Source of the DNA: Calothrix brevissima NIES-22
Lineage (GTDB): Bacteria > Cyanobacteriota > Cyanobacteriia > Cyanobacteriales > Nostocaceae
NCBI RefSeq assembly: GCF_002367995.1
Contig: NZ_AP018207.1
Span: 4,153,083-4,217,082, forward strand
Reading direction: 5' to 3'
DNA length: 64,000 nt
Shown in pieces: positions 1 through 7,644 of this stretch. A program made the translations under genes and the position numbers. Below the pieces are notes generated by a model that saw only the letters and a list, made by a program, of their open reading frames with translations, did not search any database and was not told the origin of the DNA. Position 1 is the first letter of the stretch, and every line of letters begins with the position of its first letter.

Positions 1-1139
1 CCAAGTTAGGATTTATCCCCCTGACAGACGCCGCACCTCTGATTATTGCTAAAGAAAAGGGCTTCTTTGCTAAATACGGCATGACTGATGTTGAAGTCAT
101 CAAGCAAAAATCTTGGCCTGTCACCCGCGATAACTTAAAAATCGGTTCTTCAGGTGATGGTATTGATGGGGCGCATATCCTCAGCCCCATGCCTTACTTG
201 ATGACAATTAACGATAAAGTGCCCATGTATTTATTGGCGCGGTTAAATACTAACGGGCAAGCTATTTCTGTTGCTAATAAACTGAAAGATTTTAAAGTCG
301 GCTTAGAAAGTAAAGCTTTAAAAGAGGCTGCGGAAAAAGCCAAAGCTGATAAAAAATCTATGAAAATGGCGATTACTTTTCCTGGTGGAACACACGATTT
401 ATGGATGCGCTATTGGTTAGCTGCTGGCGGAATTAACCCCGATCAAGATGTGGTTTTGGAACCTGTACCACCACCACAAATGGTAGCAAATATGAAAGTT
501 GGTACAGTTGATGCTTTTTGTGTAGGCGAACCTTGGAATGCTCAATTGGTAAGCCAAAAGTTAGGTTATACAGCTTTAGTTAGCGGCGAATTCTGGAAAG
601 ATCATCCAGAAAAAGCTTTTACTATGCGCAAAGATTGGGTTGATAAAAATCCTAACGCTGCACAAGCATTATTAATGGCAGTCTTAGAAGCACAACAATG
701 GTGCGATAAAGCAGAAAACAAAGAAGAAATGTGCAAAATCTGCGCCGATCGCAAATACTTTAATGTTGCCGCAGCAGATATTTTAGAAAGGTCTAAAGGT
801 AATATTGACTACGGCGATGGACGCACAGAGAAAAACTTCGCCCAGCGCATGAAATTCTGGGCTGATAATGCTTCCTATCCTTATAAGAGCCACGATACTT
901 GGTTTTTAACAGAAGAAATTCGCTGGGGCTATTTACCAAAAGATACCAAAGTCAAAGAAATTGTTGACCAAGTAAATAAAGAAGATTTATGGAAAAAAGC
1001 CGCCCAAGCAATTAATGTACCTGCTGCGGAAATTCCTACTAGTAGTTCGCGGGGAGTTGAGACTTTCTTTGATGGTGTGAAATTCGATCCAGAGAAACCA
1101 GAAGAATATCTCAATAGTTTGAAGATTAAAAAAGTTTAA
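1..1139 (+). CDS. nrtA: NrtA, nitrate/nitrite-binding lipoprotein (5' end outside window)
   Basis: Periplasmic solute-binding subunit of the ABC-type nitrate/nitrite transporter. The reading frame is open from base 3 and runs into the first in-frame ATG at 81 without a stop, beginning KLGFIPLTDAAPLIIAKEKG, so the ATG at 81 is internal. About 378 residues are visible; the family is usually about 440, so the lipoprotein signal and roughly the first 60 residues are missing. The same fold recurs in the C-terminal half of NrtC downstream, which shares the PLTDAAPLI and WLAAGGI-DPD stretches. It is the first visible gene of the nrtABCD series, 57 bp before nrtB. In cyanobacteria the promoter normally lies upstream of nirA, outside this window. 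Identification is secure. Confidence 0.95.
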   Translation, partial: KLGFIPLTDAAPLIIAKEKGFFAKYGMTDVEVIKQKSWPVTRDNLKIGSSGDGIDGAHILSPMPYLMTINDKVPMYLLARLNTNGQAISVANKLKDFKVGLESKALKEAAEKAKADKKSMKMAITFPGGTHDLWMRYWLAAGGINPDQDVVLEPVPPPQMVANMKVGTVDAFCVGEPWNAQLVSQKLGYTALVSGEFWKDHPEKAFTMRKDWVDKNPNAAQALLMAVLEAQQWCDKAENKEEMCKICADRKYFNVAAADILERSKGNIDYGDGRTEKNFAQRMKFWADNASYPYKSHDTWFLTEEIRWGYLPKDTKVKEIVDQVNKEDLWKKAAQAINVPAAEIPTSSSRGVETFFDGVKFDPEKPEEYLNSLKIKKV

Positions 1140-1196
1140 TCATAACTGCGATCGCTGTTTGTTGAATCAACTAAAATTACACAGGAGAAAAGAAAA

Positions 1197-2036
1197 ATGA
1201 CAGCTATTGCGGGCATTCGGATTAGCAAAAAAAAGTCCCAAAAAGCTATTAGTAAATTATTCTGGCGAAAAATTGCGCCACCAATAGCAGCGCTAGCAGT
1301 TTTTCTGGTGATTTGGCAGCTACTTTGTTTAAATCCTAGCTTTAAGTTACCAGGCCCCATTGAAACATTCCAAGAAACTTGGAACCCGTTTATTATTCAT
1401 CCATTTTTTGATAATGGTGAAAGTGATAAAGGTTTAGGTTGGCAAATCCTCAATAGTTTAGGCAGAGTCGGTTTAGGATTTTCTCTAGCAGCAATTGTTG
1501 GTATTAGTTTAGGAATTGTCATCGGTGCTAATCCCTTACTATTTAATGCTGTAGATCCCCTATTTCAAGTATTGCGCACTGTACCGCCACTGGCATGGTT
1601 ACCTATCTCCCTGGCAGCATTTCAACAAGCTAACCCTTCAGCAATTTTCGTCATTTTCATTACCTCAATTTGGCCGATTATTATTAACACTACAGTCGGC
1701 GTCCAACAAATTCCCCAAGACTACGTAAATGTAGCGAGAGTTTTACGCCTCAGAGGTTTCAAGTATTTCTGGAAAATAGTTTTCCCCGCTACTGTTCCCT
1801 ATATCTTCACAGGTTTACGTATTGGAATTGGTTTATCTTGGCTAGCAATTGTCGCAGCAGAAATGTTAGTTGGTGGTGTCGGCATTGGTTCATTTATTTG
1901 GGATGCCTACAACACAACTACAGAAACAAATTTAAGTGAAATTATCCTCGCTCTCGTATACGTTGGTTTAGTGGGATTAATGTTAGATAGATTAGTAGCT
2001 TTTATTGCTAGCAAAGTTGTTGCAGATCAGAAGTAG
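1197..2036 (+). CDS. nrtB: NrtB, nitrate ABC transporter permease
   Basis: Inner-membrane permease subunit of the nitrate/nitrite ABC transporter, 279 residues, of the binding-protein-dependent transport (BPD_transp_1) type. Several hydrophobic segments are visible, starting with one near residues 24-44. The EAA-like cytoplasmic loop that contacts the ATPases lies around residues 180-200 (VARVLRLRGFKYFWKIVFPA). An AGGAG ribosome site stands about 10 bases before the ATG. The gene sits between nrtA and nrtC; a short array of the 7-mer AAGGCAG fills part of the 92-bp gap to nrtC. The known complex has NrtB as a homodimer with one NrtC and one NrtD. Confidence 0.95.
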   Translation: MTAIAGIRISKKKSQKAISKLFWRKIAPPIAALAVFLVIWQLLCLNPSFKLPGPIETFQETWNPFIIHPFFDNGESDKGLGWQILNSLGRVGLGFSLAAIVGISLGIVIGANPLLFNAVDPLFQVLRTVPPLAWLPISLAAFQQANPSAIFVIFITSIWPIIINTTVGVQQIPQDYVNVARVLRLRGFKYFWKIVFPATVPYIFTGLRIGIGLSWLAIVAAEMLVGGVGIGSFIWDAYNTTTETNLSEIILALVYVGLVGLMLDRLVAFIASKVVADQK

Positions 2037-2074
2037 TAAGAAGGCAGAAGGCAGAAGGCAGAGGGCAGAAGTAT
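2037..2074 (+). repeat. STRR 7-mer array (AAGGCAG)
   Basis: Four to five copies of a 7-base unit close to AAGGCAG in the nrtB-nrtC gap. It is a short tandemly repeated repetitive (STRR) element of the kind widespread in Nostocales. Confidence 0.8.
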
Positions 2075-2128
2075 GAAACTTTAGTCCTAACAAATTGACT
2101 AATGACGAATGACTAAGGACTAATAACA

Positions 2129-4117
2129 ATGACTACTTTTGTAGAAGTCGATCATGTAGATCGGGTGTTTGATTTACCCAATGGCAGTAAATATATTGCC
2201 CTGAAAAATATTGAGTTGAAAATTAAACAAGGCGAGTTTGTTTCACTCATTGGGCATTCTGGTTGCGGTAAATCTACCTTGCTGAATATCATCGCAGGTT
2301 TAGATCAAGCCAGCATTGGCGGTGTCACTTTGGAAGGGCGAGAAGTTAGAGAACCAAGCCCAGACCGGATGGTAGTATTTCAAAATTACTCCCTGCTTCC
2401 CTGGTTAACAGTACGGGAAAACATCGCCCTAGCCGTGGATGAAGTGTATAAAGACAAGCCAAAAGGCGATCGCCAGGGGATTGTTGAAGAACATATCGAC
2501 ATGGTGGGGCTGCGCCTCGCCGCGAATAAACGCCCCAGCGAACTATCTGGAGGGATGAAACAGCGAGTTGCGATCGCGCGTGCTTTGGCTACCCGTCCCA
2601 AATTGTTATTGCTAGATGAACCCTTTGGTGCGTTAGATGCCCTAACAAGGGGGAGTTTGCAACAACAATTGATGAAAATCTGCAACGAACACAACGTTAC
2701 CTGCGTGATGGTGACACATGATGTCGATGAAGCGTTATTGTTGAGCGATCGCATCGTCATGCTTACCAATGGCCCGGAAGCCCACATAGGCCAAATTCTC
2801 GAAGTCCCCATCCCTCGCCCCCGCCAGCGTTTAGAAGTCGTAAATCATCCCAGTTACTACAATCTGCGGAATGAAATGATTTACTTCCTCAACCAGCAAA
2901 AACAGGCAAAAAAACGCCAAGCTGCACAAACTCAAGCACCCGTCATCATCTCCCGCAACGGCTTAGAAAAGGTAAATCTAGACATCGGCTTTCTACCCCT
3001 CACCGATGCTGCACCCTTAATCGTGGCTCAAGAAAAAGGCTTTTTTGCCCAGTACGGCTTAGAACAAATCACCCTCAGCCGCGAAACCAGTTGGAAAGAC
3101 ATCGCCAAAGGTGTAGGTACTGGCAGATTAGACGCAGCCCAAATGGTAGCCGGTATGCCCCTCGCCCTGACTTTAGGTGCTGGTGGTAAAAAGTCCATTC
3201 CAATAGTCAACGCCCTAAATCTTTCCCGCAACGCTAACGCCATCACCTTCAGCAAAAGATTATATAACCAAGGCGTGAGAACCCTCGCTGATTTAAAAAC
3301 AGCAATTAACGCTTCTCCCGACCAAATTTTAACCTTGGGAATCGTCCATCCCACATCCATGCAGAACCTCATTCTGCGTTACTGGTTAGCAGCCGGGGGA
3401 ATCGATCCCGACACAGACGTTAGCTTGACAGTCATCCCCCCAACCGAAATGGTTTCCCAACTCAAAGCTGGCAATATTGACGGTTACTGTGCTGGCGAAC
3501 CTTGGAACTACCGTGCTGTTCATGAAGATGTCGGCTTTATCGCTGCTACCGCCTTAGAAATTTGGTCAGGACAGCCGAAAAAAGTCTTGGGAGTGCGGGA
3601 AGAATGGGCGCAAAAATATCCAGAAACTTATTTAGCTTTAGTTAAAGCCCTCTTAGAAGCTTGTAAATATTGCGACGACTTCCGCAACCGCGAAGAAATT
3701 GTCGAATTAATCTGTCGTCCTGAATACCTAAATACAAATCCCGCATATATCCGTCCTGGTTTTACCGATCCCTACGATCGCGGTGACGGTACAGCACCCC
3801 AAGAATTAGCCAGATATAACCAGTTTTACCTCAATCAAACCAACTATCCCAACCGCACCGAATTGTTATGGATGGTAACTCAGCTAGCACGTTGGGGTTT
3901 AGTCAGCTTCCCTAAAAATTGGGTAGAAGTAATTGACCGAGTATGCCGTACAGACATATTTGGCGCAGCTGCACGCGATCTTGGCATTCTCGACATCGGT
4001 CAAGACGATCCCATTCATTTATTTGATGGTAAAGTTTTTAACCCATCAGAGCCACTAGAATACCTCAACAGCTTGGAAATCAAACGGCAAGTCCGTGTTG
4101 AGGAAGTATTTATTTAG
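2129..4117 (+). CDS. nrtC: NrtC, nitrate ABC transporter ATPase with NrtA-like regulatory domain
   Basis: ATP-binding subunit of 662 residues in two halves. Residues 1 to about 260 are an ABC ATPase: Walker A GHSGCGKST at 42-50, signature LSGGMKQR near 140, Walker B LLLLDEP near 162. From about residue 280 to the end the protein resembles NrtA (IGFLPLTDAAPLIVAQEKG, YWLAAGGIDPDTDV, GYCAGEPWNYRA). In Synechococcus this C-terminal domain mediates ammonium-promoted inhibition of uptake; that role is transferred from the family. Both Walker motifs are intact. A spacer of 270 bp carrying a MITE-like repeat separates it from nrtD, unlike the close packing of nrtA-nrtB-nrtC. Confidence 0.96.
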   Translation: MTTFVEVDHVDRVFDLPNGSKYIALKNIELKIKQGEFVSLIGHSGCGKSTLLNIIAGLDQASIGGVTLEGREVREPSPDRMVVFQNYSLLPWLTVRENIALAVDEVYKDKPKGDRQGIVEEHIDMVGLRLAANKRPSELSGGMKQRVAIARALATRPKLLLLDEPFGALDALTRGSLQQQLMKICNEHNVTCVMVTHDVDEALLLSDRIVMLTNGPEAHIGQILEVPIPRPRQRLEVVNHPSYYNLRNEMIYFLNQQKQAKKRQAAQTQAPVIISRNGLEKVNLDIGFLPLTDAAPLIVAQEKGFFAQYGLEQITLSRETSWKDIAKGVGTGRLDAAQMVAGMPLALTLGAGGKKSIPIVNALNLSRNANAITFSKRLYNQGVRTLADLKTAINASPDQILTLGIVHPTSMQNLILRYWLAAGGIDPDTDVSLTVIPPTEMVSQLKAGNIDGYCAGEPWNYRAVHEDVGFIAATALEIWSGQPKKVLGVREEWAQKYPETYLALVKALLEACKYCDDFRNREEIVELICRPEYLNTNPAYIRPGFTDPYDRGDGTAPQELARYNQFYLNQTNYPNRTELLWMVTQLARWGLVSFPKNWVEVIDRVCRTDIFGAAARDLGILDIGQDDPIHLFDGKVFNPSEPLEYLNSLEIKRQVRVEEVFI

Positions 4118-4155
4118 TCAATAGTCAATGGTCAATAGTCAATAGTCAATAGTCC
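4118..4155 (+). repeat. STRR 7-mer array (GTCAATA)
   Basis: About five copies of GTCAATA or GTCAATG start immediately after the nrtC stop codon. Confidence 0.8.
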
Positions 4156-4214
4156 AAAGTGGCTCTTCTCTCTGTGTTCTCTGTGTCTCTGCGGTTAATA
4201 AATTCTTTTGAACT

Positions 4215-4327
4215 AGGACTTACACACACTCTAACAATTCTTCTCCCAAGGGGAGACGCTACGCGAAGGCGCTCTTGGCGTCTTGGCGGTTCAATAAAAC
4301 GGTTTTGATAATTTTTGCGTAAGCCTT
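4215..4327 (+). mobile_element. MITE-like palindromic repeat, copy A
   Basis: 113-bp element beginning AGGACTTAC and ending TGCGTAAGCCTT, so its ends are imperfect terminal inverted repeats. Its whole length matches the reverse complement of 5247-5359; shared internal blocks include TCTTGGCGGTTCAATAAA and AATTTTTGCGTAAG. It has no coding capacity. It is itself flanked by a second inverted repeat (CTCTGCGGTT before, AACCACAGAGACGCAGAG after), which suggests insertion into an older repeat. The call as a non-autonomous mobile element is inferred from structure and repetition. Confidence 0.7.
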
Positions 4328-4387
4328 ATGAACCACAGAGACGCAGAGAAGAGATTTTACAAATAACTAGCTTAAATATAAATAACC

Positions 4388-5236
4388 ATGCAAACAGCCA
4401 AAAAAACCACCAACACAACCCAAACCAACCACCTACAACCACAGAAAGCCGAAAACTTTCTGGTAATTGAAGGCGTAAGCAAAATTTACCCCACCCCCGA
4501 AGGCCCTTACACCGTATTAGATGGAATTGACCTAAAAGTTCGTGAAGGTGAATTTGTTTGCATCATTGGTCATTCTGGCTGCGGTAAATCAACTTTACTC
4601 AACATGATATCCGGGTTCAACACCCCCACCGATGGCGTGGTTCTCCTCCAAGATCAACCCATCACCGAACCAGGCCCCGATAGAATGATGGTATTCCAAA
4701 ACTATTGCCTTTTACCTTGGCTGAATGTCTTTGAGAACGTTTACCTGGCGGTAGATTCAGTATTTCCCAAGAAAACCCAAGCCGAAAAAAGAGCAATTGT
4801 CAGAGAACATTTAGCGATGGTAGGGTTAACAGAAGCGGCTGATAAAAAACCTAGCCAAATTTCTGGGGGAATGAAACAGCGAGTTGCGATCGCGCGCGCT
4901 CTCTCCATCCGTCCCCAAGTTCTCATTCTCGATGAACCCTTTGGCGCATTAGACGCTATCACCAAAGAAGAATTGCAAGAAGAACTACTACAAATCTGGC
5001 GCGATCACCAAGTTACCGTCTTGATGATTACCCATGACATAGATGAAGCTCTATTCTTAGCCGACAGAGTAGTCATGATGACAAATGGCCCATCTGCGCA
5101 AATTGGGGAAATCTTAGAGATTCCCTTCGCTCGTCCCCGTAATCGTCGCCGCATCATGGAAGATCCAGAATACTATAACTTGCGGAACTATGCTTTAGAC
5201 TTCTTGTATCGTCGTTACGCTCACGACGATGAATAA
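4388..5236 (+). CDS. nrtD: NrtD, nitrate ABC transporter ATPase
   Basis: Second ATP-binding subunit of the nitrate/nitrite transporter, 282 residues, one ABC domain only. Walker A GHSGCGKST is at 61-69. The signature reads ISGGMKQR and Walker B LILDEP follows. It lacks the NrtA-like C-terminal domain of NrtC, as expected for NrtD. The first 25 residues are Thr/Asn/Gln-rich and may be a lineage-specific extension. The gene is bracketed by two inverted copies of a 113-bp repeat; the second begins 11 bp after the stop codon. It could still be on the nrtABC transcript, as I see no strong terminator after nrtC. Confidence 0.95.
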   Translation: MQTAKKTTNTTQTNHLQPQKAENFLVIEGVSKIYPTPEGPYTVLDGIDLKVREGEFVCIIGHSGCGKSTLLNMISGFNTPTDGVVLLQDQPITEPGPDRMMVFQNYCLLPWLNVFENVYLAVDSVFPKKTQAEKRAIVREHLAMVGLTEAADKKPSQISGGMKQRVAIARALSIRPQVLILDEPFGALDAITKEELQEELLQIWRDHQVTVLMITHDIDEALFLADRVVMMTNGPSAQIGEILEIPFARPRNRRRIMEDPEYYNLRNYALDFLYRRYAHDDE

Positions 5237-5246
5237 TCACAATTAC

Positions 5247-5359
5247 AGGACTTACGCAAAAATTGCCAAAAAGCTTTATTTATTGAACCGCCAAGACGCC
5301 TTCGCGTTAGCGTCTCGAAGAGAAGAACGCCAAGAATTCGTAGAGTGTGCGTAAGTCCT
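5247..5359 (-). mobile_element. MITE-like palindromic repeat, copy B
   Basis: 113-bp element with terminal inverted repeats AGGACTTACGCA and TGCGTAAGTCCT. It is the inverted counterpart of 4215-4327 and has the better-preserved termini. It lies just after nrtD. No ORF is present inside it. Confidence 0.72.
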
Positions 5360-5564
5360 AAAGAACCACAATTTTTTGGCAAAGGTATTGAATACCAATC
5401 CAATATGAAGATGCATATAATCTAGCCTGCGCAGGCAGGCTTTGTAATGATAGCCCCAGGCTTACAGCCTGAGGGCGTTAATTTGTAGTCTCACATAGAA
5501 TTGGTAGAAGTATGATTTTTAACGCATAGCTGTGATGCCATTTTTACATTAATACTAACAAAGT
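5360..5564. other. Intergenic sequence with small palindromes upstream of nrtP
   Basis: No gene is visible. The stretch near 5425-5480 carries short inverted repeats (AGCCTGCGCAGGCAGGCT, and CAGGCTTACAGCCTG) typical of dispersed small palindromes in Nostoc-type genomes. Confidence 0.5.
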
Positions 5565-5606
5565 GTAATTGTAGATACAAATCAACATGTTAGATAAGCA
5601 TAATTT
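5565..5606 (+). promoter_or_regulatory. NtcA-activated promoter of the nrtP-like gene
   Basis: A perfect NtcA box GTAATTGTAGATAC (GTA-N8-TAC) lies at 5565-5578. It is followed after exactly 22 bases by TAATTT (TA-N3-T) at 5601-5606. This matches the canonical cyanobacterial NtcA class-II promoter layout. Transcription would start near 5613 and leave a leader of about 280 bases before the nrtP ATG at 5891. The bare GTA-N8-TAC motif is expected by chance several times in 64 kb; the correct spacing to the -10 box and the position before a nitrate permease make this one convincing. Confidence 0.8.
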
Positions 5607-5890
5607 AGTATTAACAACATCTTACGTACTCCCGAATATTTCACTAGTTAGGGAGTCATAATTTCAGCTTTAAATCCAGCGTCAATAGATAGCCAGAAAT
5701 ATCCGAATTCAACAGGGTAATTCAATAATTAAAGACCTCTACATCTAGATGTAGCAGATTTTTTGTGGGTTCAAGTACCAATTTAATTGTCTTTAATTTT
5801 GAATTCTAACTTTACGACTATGCTTGGGGTCAATTTTAAATTGGTAACCCTATTTTGCTCCATGCAATTTTGTAATTAAGGAAACTTTTA

Positions 5891-7393
5891 ATGCTTAAAG
5901 GATTATTTTCATTCAGGGATCGCTATCGTATCCTGCATCAGACTTGGTTTGCCTTTTTTCTTACCTTTGTCTGTTGGTTTAACTTTGCTCCCTTTGCCAC
6001 AACTATCGGGAAGGAATTACATTTAGCACCTGAGCAAATTAAAACTTTGGGCATTTGTAACCTCGCTTTGACAATTCCAGCGCGGTTAATTATTGGGATG
6101 TTGCTGGATCGTTTTGGCCCCAGAATTACCTATTCAATACTATTAATGTTCGCTGCTGTTCCTTGTTTAGCAACAGCATTATCCCAGGATTTTCATCAAT
6201 TAGTCATCAGTCGCTTACTGATGGGAATTGTGGGTTCTGGGTTCGTTGTCGGTATTCGCATGGTAGCTGAATGGTTCCCACCCAAAGAGATGGGAAGCGC
6301 TCAAGGTATTTATGGTGGTTGGGGTAATTTTGGTGCTTTTGGTGCAGAATTCGCTCTACCAATGATTGCTGTAGGCACAAGCTTTTTAGCTGGTGGCGCT
6401 TCTAACTGGCGATTGGCGATCGCATTTACAGGTATTGTTGCTGCTATCTACGGGGTAATTTACTACAACAGCGTTCAAGATACACCTGCTGGTAAAGTAT
6501 ACAAAAAACCTAAGAAAAATGGTGCTTTAGAAGTAACTAGCATTAAAAGCTTCTGGGCAATGATTATCTCCAATTTTGGGTTAATATTTGCCTTGGGTTT
6601 ATTAGCTTGGCGTTTAGAACAAAAAAATATTCACTTTTTGAATCTTACCCAAATGTATTTGGTTTGGTTTCTGTTAGCAGGATTATTCGCTTACCAAACA
6701 TACAAAGCTTATCAAGTTAATAAAGAACTGCTAATCGGAAAGAAAACTTATCCAGCTTTACAACGCTATCAATTTAGTCAAGTTGCATTACTTGAATTCA
6801 CTTATGTCACTAACTTTGGTAGCGAATTAGCAGCCGTTTCTATGCTCCCAGCGTTCTTTGAAAAAACCTTTGCCTTAGAGCATGTAGTCGCAGGGATGAT
6901 TGCTGCAACATATCCCTTTTTAAACTTAATTTCTCGTCCTAGTGGTGGCTTAATTTCTGATAAATTTGGCTCGCGCAAATGGACAATGACAATTATTAGT
7001 GCTGGTATTGGTGTCGGTTATTTAATGGCACATTTTATCAGTAGTAGCTGGCCAATTCCGTTAGCGATCGCAGTCACAATGTTTGCTGCTTACTTTGCTC
7101 AAGCTGGTTGTGGTGCTACCTACGGCATTGTACCTCTAATTAAAAAAGAAACTACCGGACAAATTGCTGGTAATGTCGGTGCTTACGGTAATTTTGGTGG
7201 TGTAGTATACCTGACAATTTTCAGCCTCACCGATGCATCAACCCTCTTTACCACAATGGGTATAGCCGCTTTAATTTGCGCCTTTATGTGTGGCTTCTTC
7301 CTCAAAGAACCGCAAAATTCCTTTGCCGGTGCTTATGAAAGCAACTCATCAGAAACCATCGCACCACCTCCACAAATATTAGTTGAAGAGTAA
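5891..7393 (+). CDS. nrtP: NrtP-like nitrate/nitrite permease (MFS, NarK family)
   Basis: Major facilitator permease of 500 residues with about 12 hydrophobic segments. It carries both nitrate-signature glycine motifs of the nitrate/nitrite porter family: GGWGNFGAFG near residue 145 and GNVGAYGNFGG near residue 434. The conserved first half (WFNFAPFATTI, ALTIPARLIIGMLLDR, IRMVAEWFPPKEMG) is as in cyanobacterial NrtP. A hydrophilic loop at about residues 200-215 and 265-290 separates the two six-helix halves. It sits between nrtD and narB and has its own NtcA promoter, so it is probably made under nitrogen limitation. It coexists with a complete ABC transporter for the same substrate. Direction and substrate preference (nitrate or nitrite) cannot be settled from sequence. 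Confidence 0.92.
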   Translation: MLKGLFSFRDRYRILHQTWFAFFLTFVCWFNFAPFATTIGKELHLAPEQIKTLGICNLALTIPARLIIGMLLDRFGPRITYSILLMFAAVPCLATALSQDFHQLVISRLLMGIVGSGFVVGIRMVAEWFPPKEMGSAQGIYGGWGNFGAFGAEFALPMIAVGTSFLAGGASNWRLAIAFTGIVAAIYGVIYYNSVQDTPAGKVYKKPKKNGALEVTSIKSFWAMIISNFGLIFALGLLAWRLEQKNIHFLNLTQMYLVWFLLAGLFAYQTYKAYQVNKELLIGKKTYPALQRYQFSQVALLEFTYVTNFGSELAAVSMLPAFFEKTFALEHVVAGMIAATYPFLNLISRPSGGLISDKFGSRKWTMTIISAGIGVGYLMAHFISSSWPIPLAIAVTMFAAYFAQAGCGATYGIVPLIKKETTGQIAGNVGAYGNFGGVVYLTIFSLTDASTLFTTMGIAALICAFMCGFFLKEPQNSFAGAYESNSSETIAPPPQILVEE

Positions 7394-7564
7394 TTGTGGG
7401 GCATGGGGCATTGGGCATGGGTGATTTTTCACCTGTTTGTGTATCCCTGCCTCTAGCCTCTAGCTTCTAGTGGTTCATCGCATTAATTCTGTGGAGTAAG
7501 TTTCTTCTTATTTTCTCTTCCTTTGTGTACTTCGTGTCTTTGCGGTTCGTTTTGTACCCCTCGA

Positions 7565-7642
7565 AATTTTTGCGACAGACTATTAGCCCCTAACCCCTAA
7601 TCCCTAGCCCCTAGTCCCTAGCCCCTAGTCCCTAGCCCCTAC
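7565..7642 (+). repeat. STRR 7-mer array (CCCTAGC/CCCTAGT)
   Basis: About eight copies of a CCCTAGY or CCCTAAY heptamer end directly at the narB start codon, leaving no obvious Shine-Dalgarno site for narB. Confidence 0.8.
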
Positions 7643-7644
7643 TT

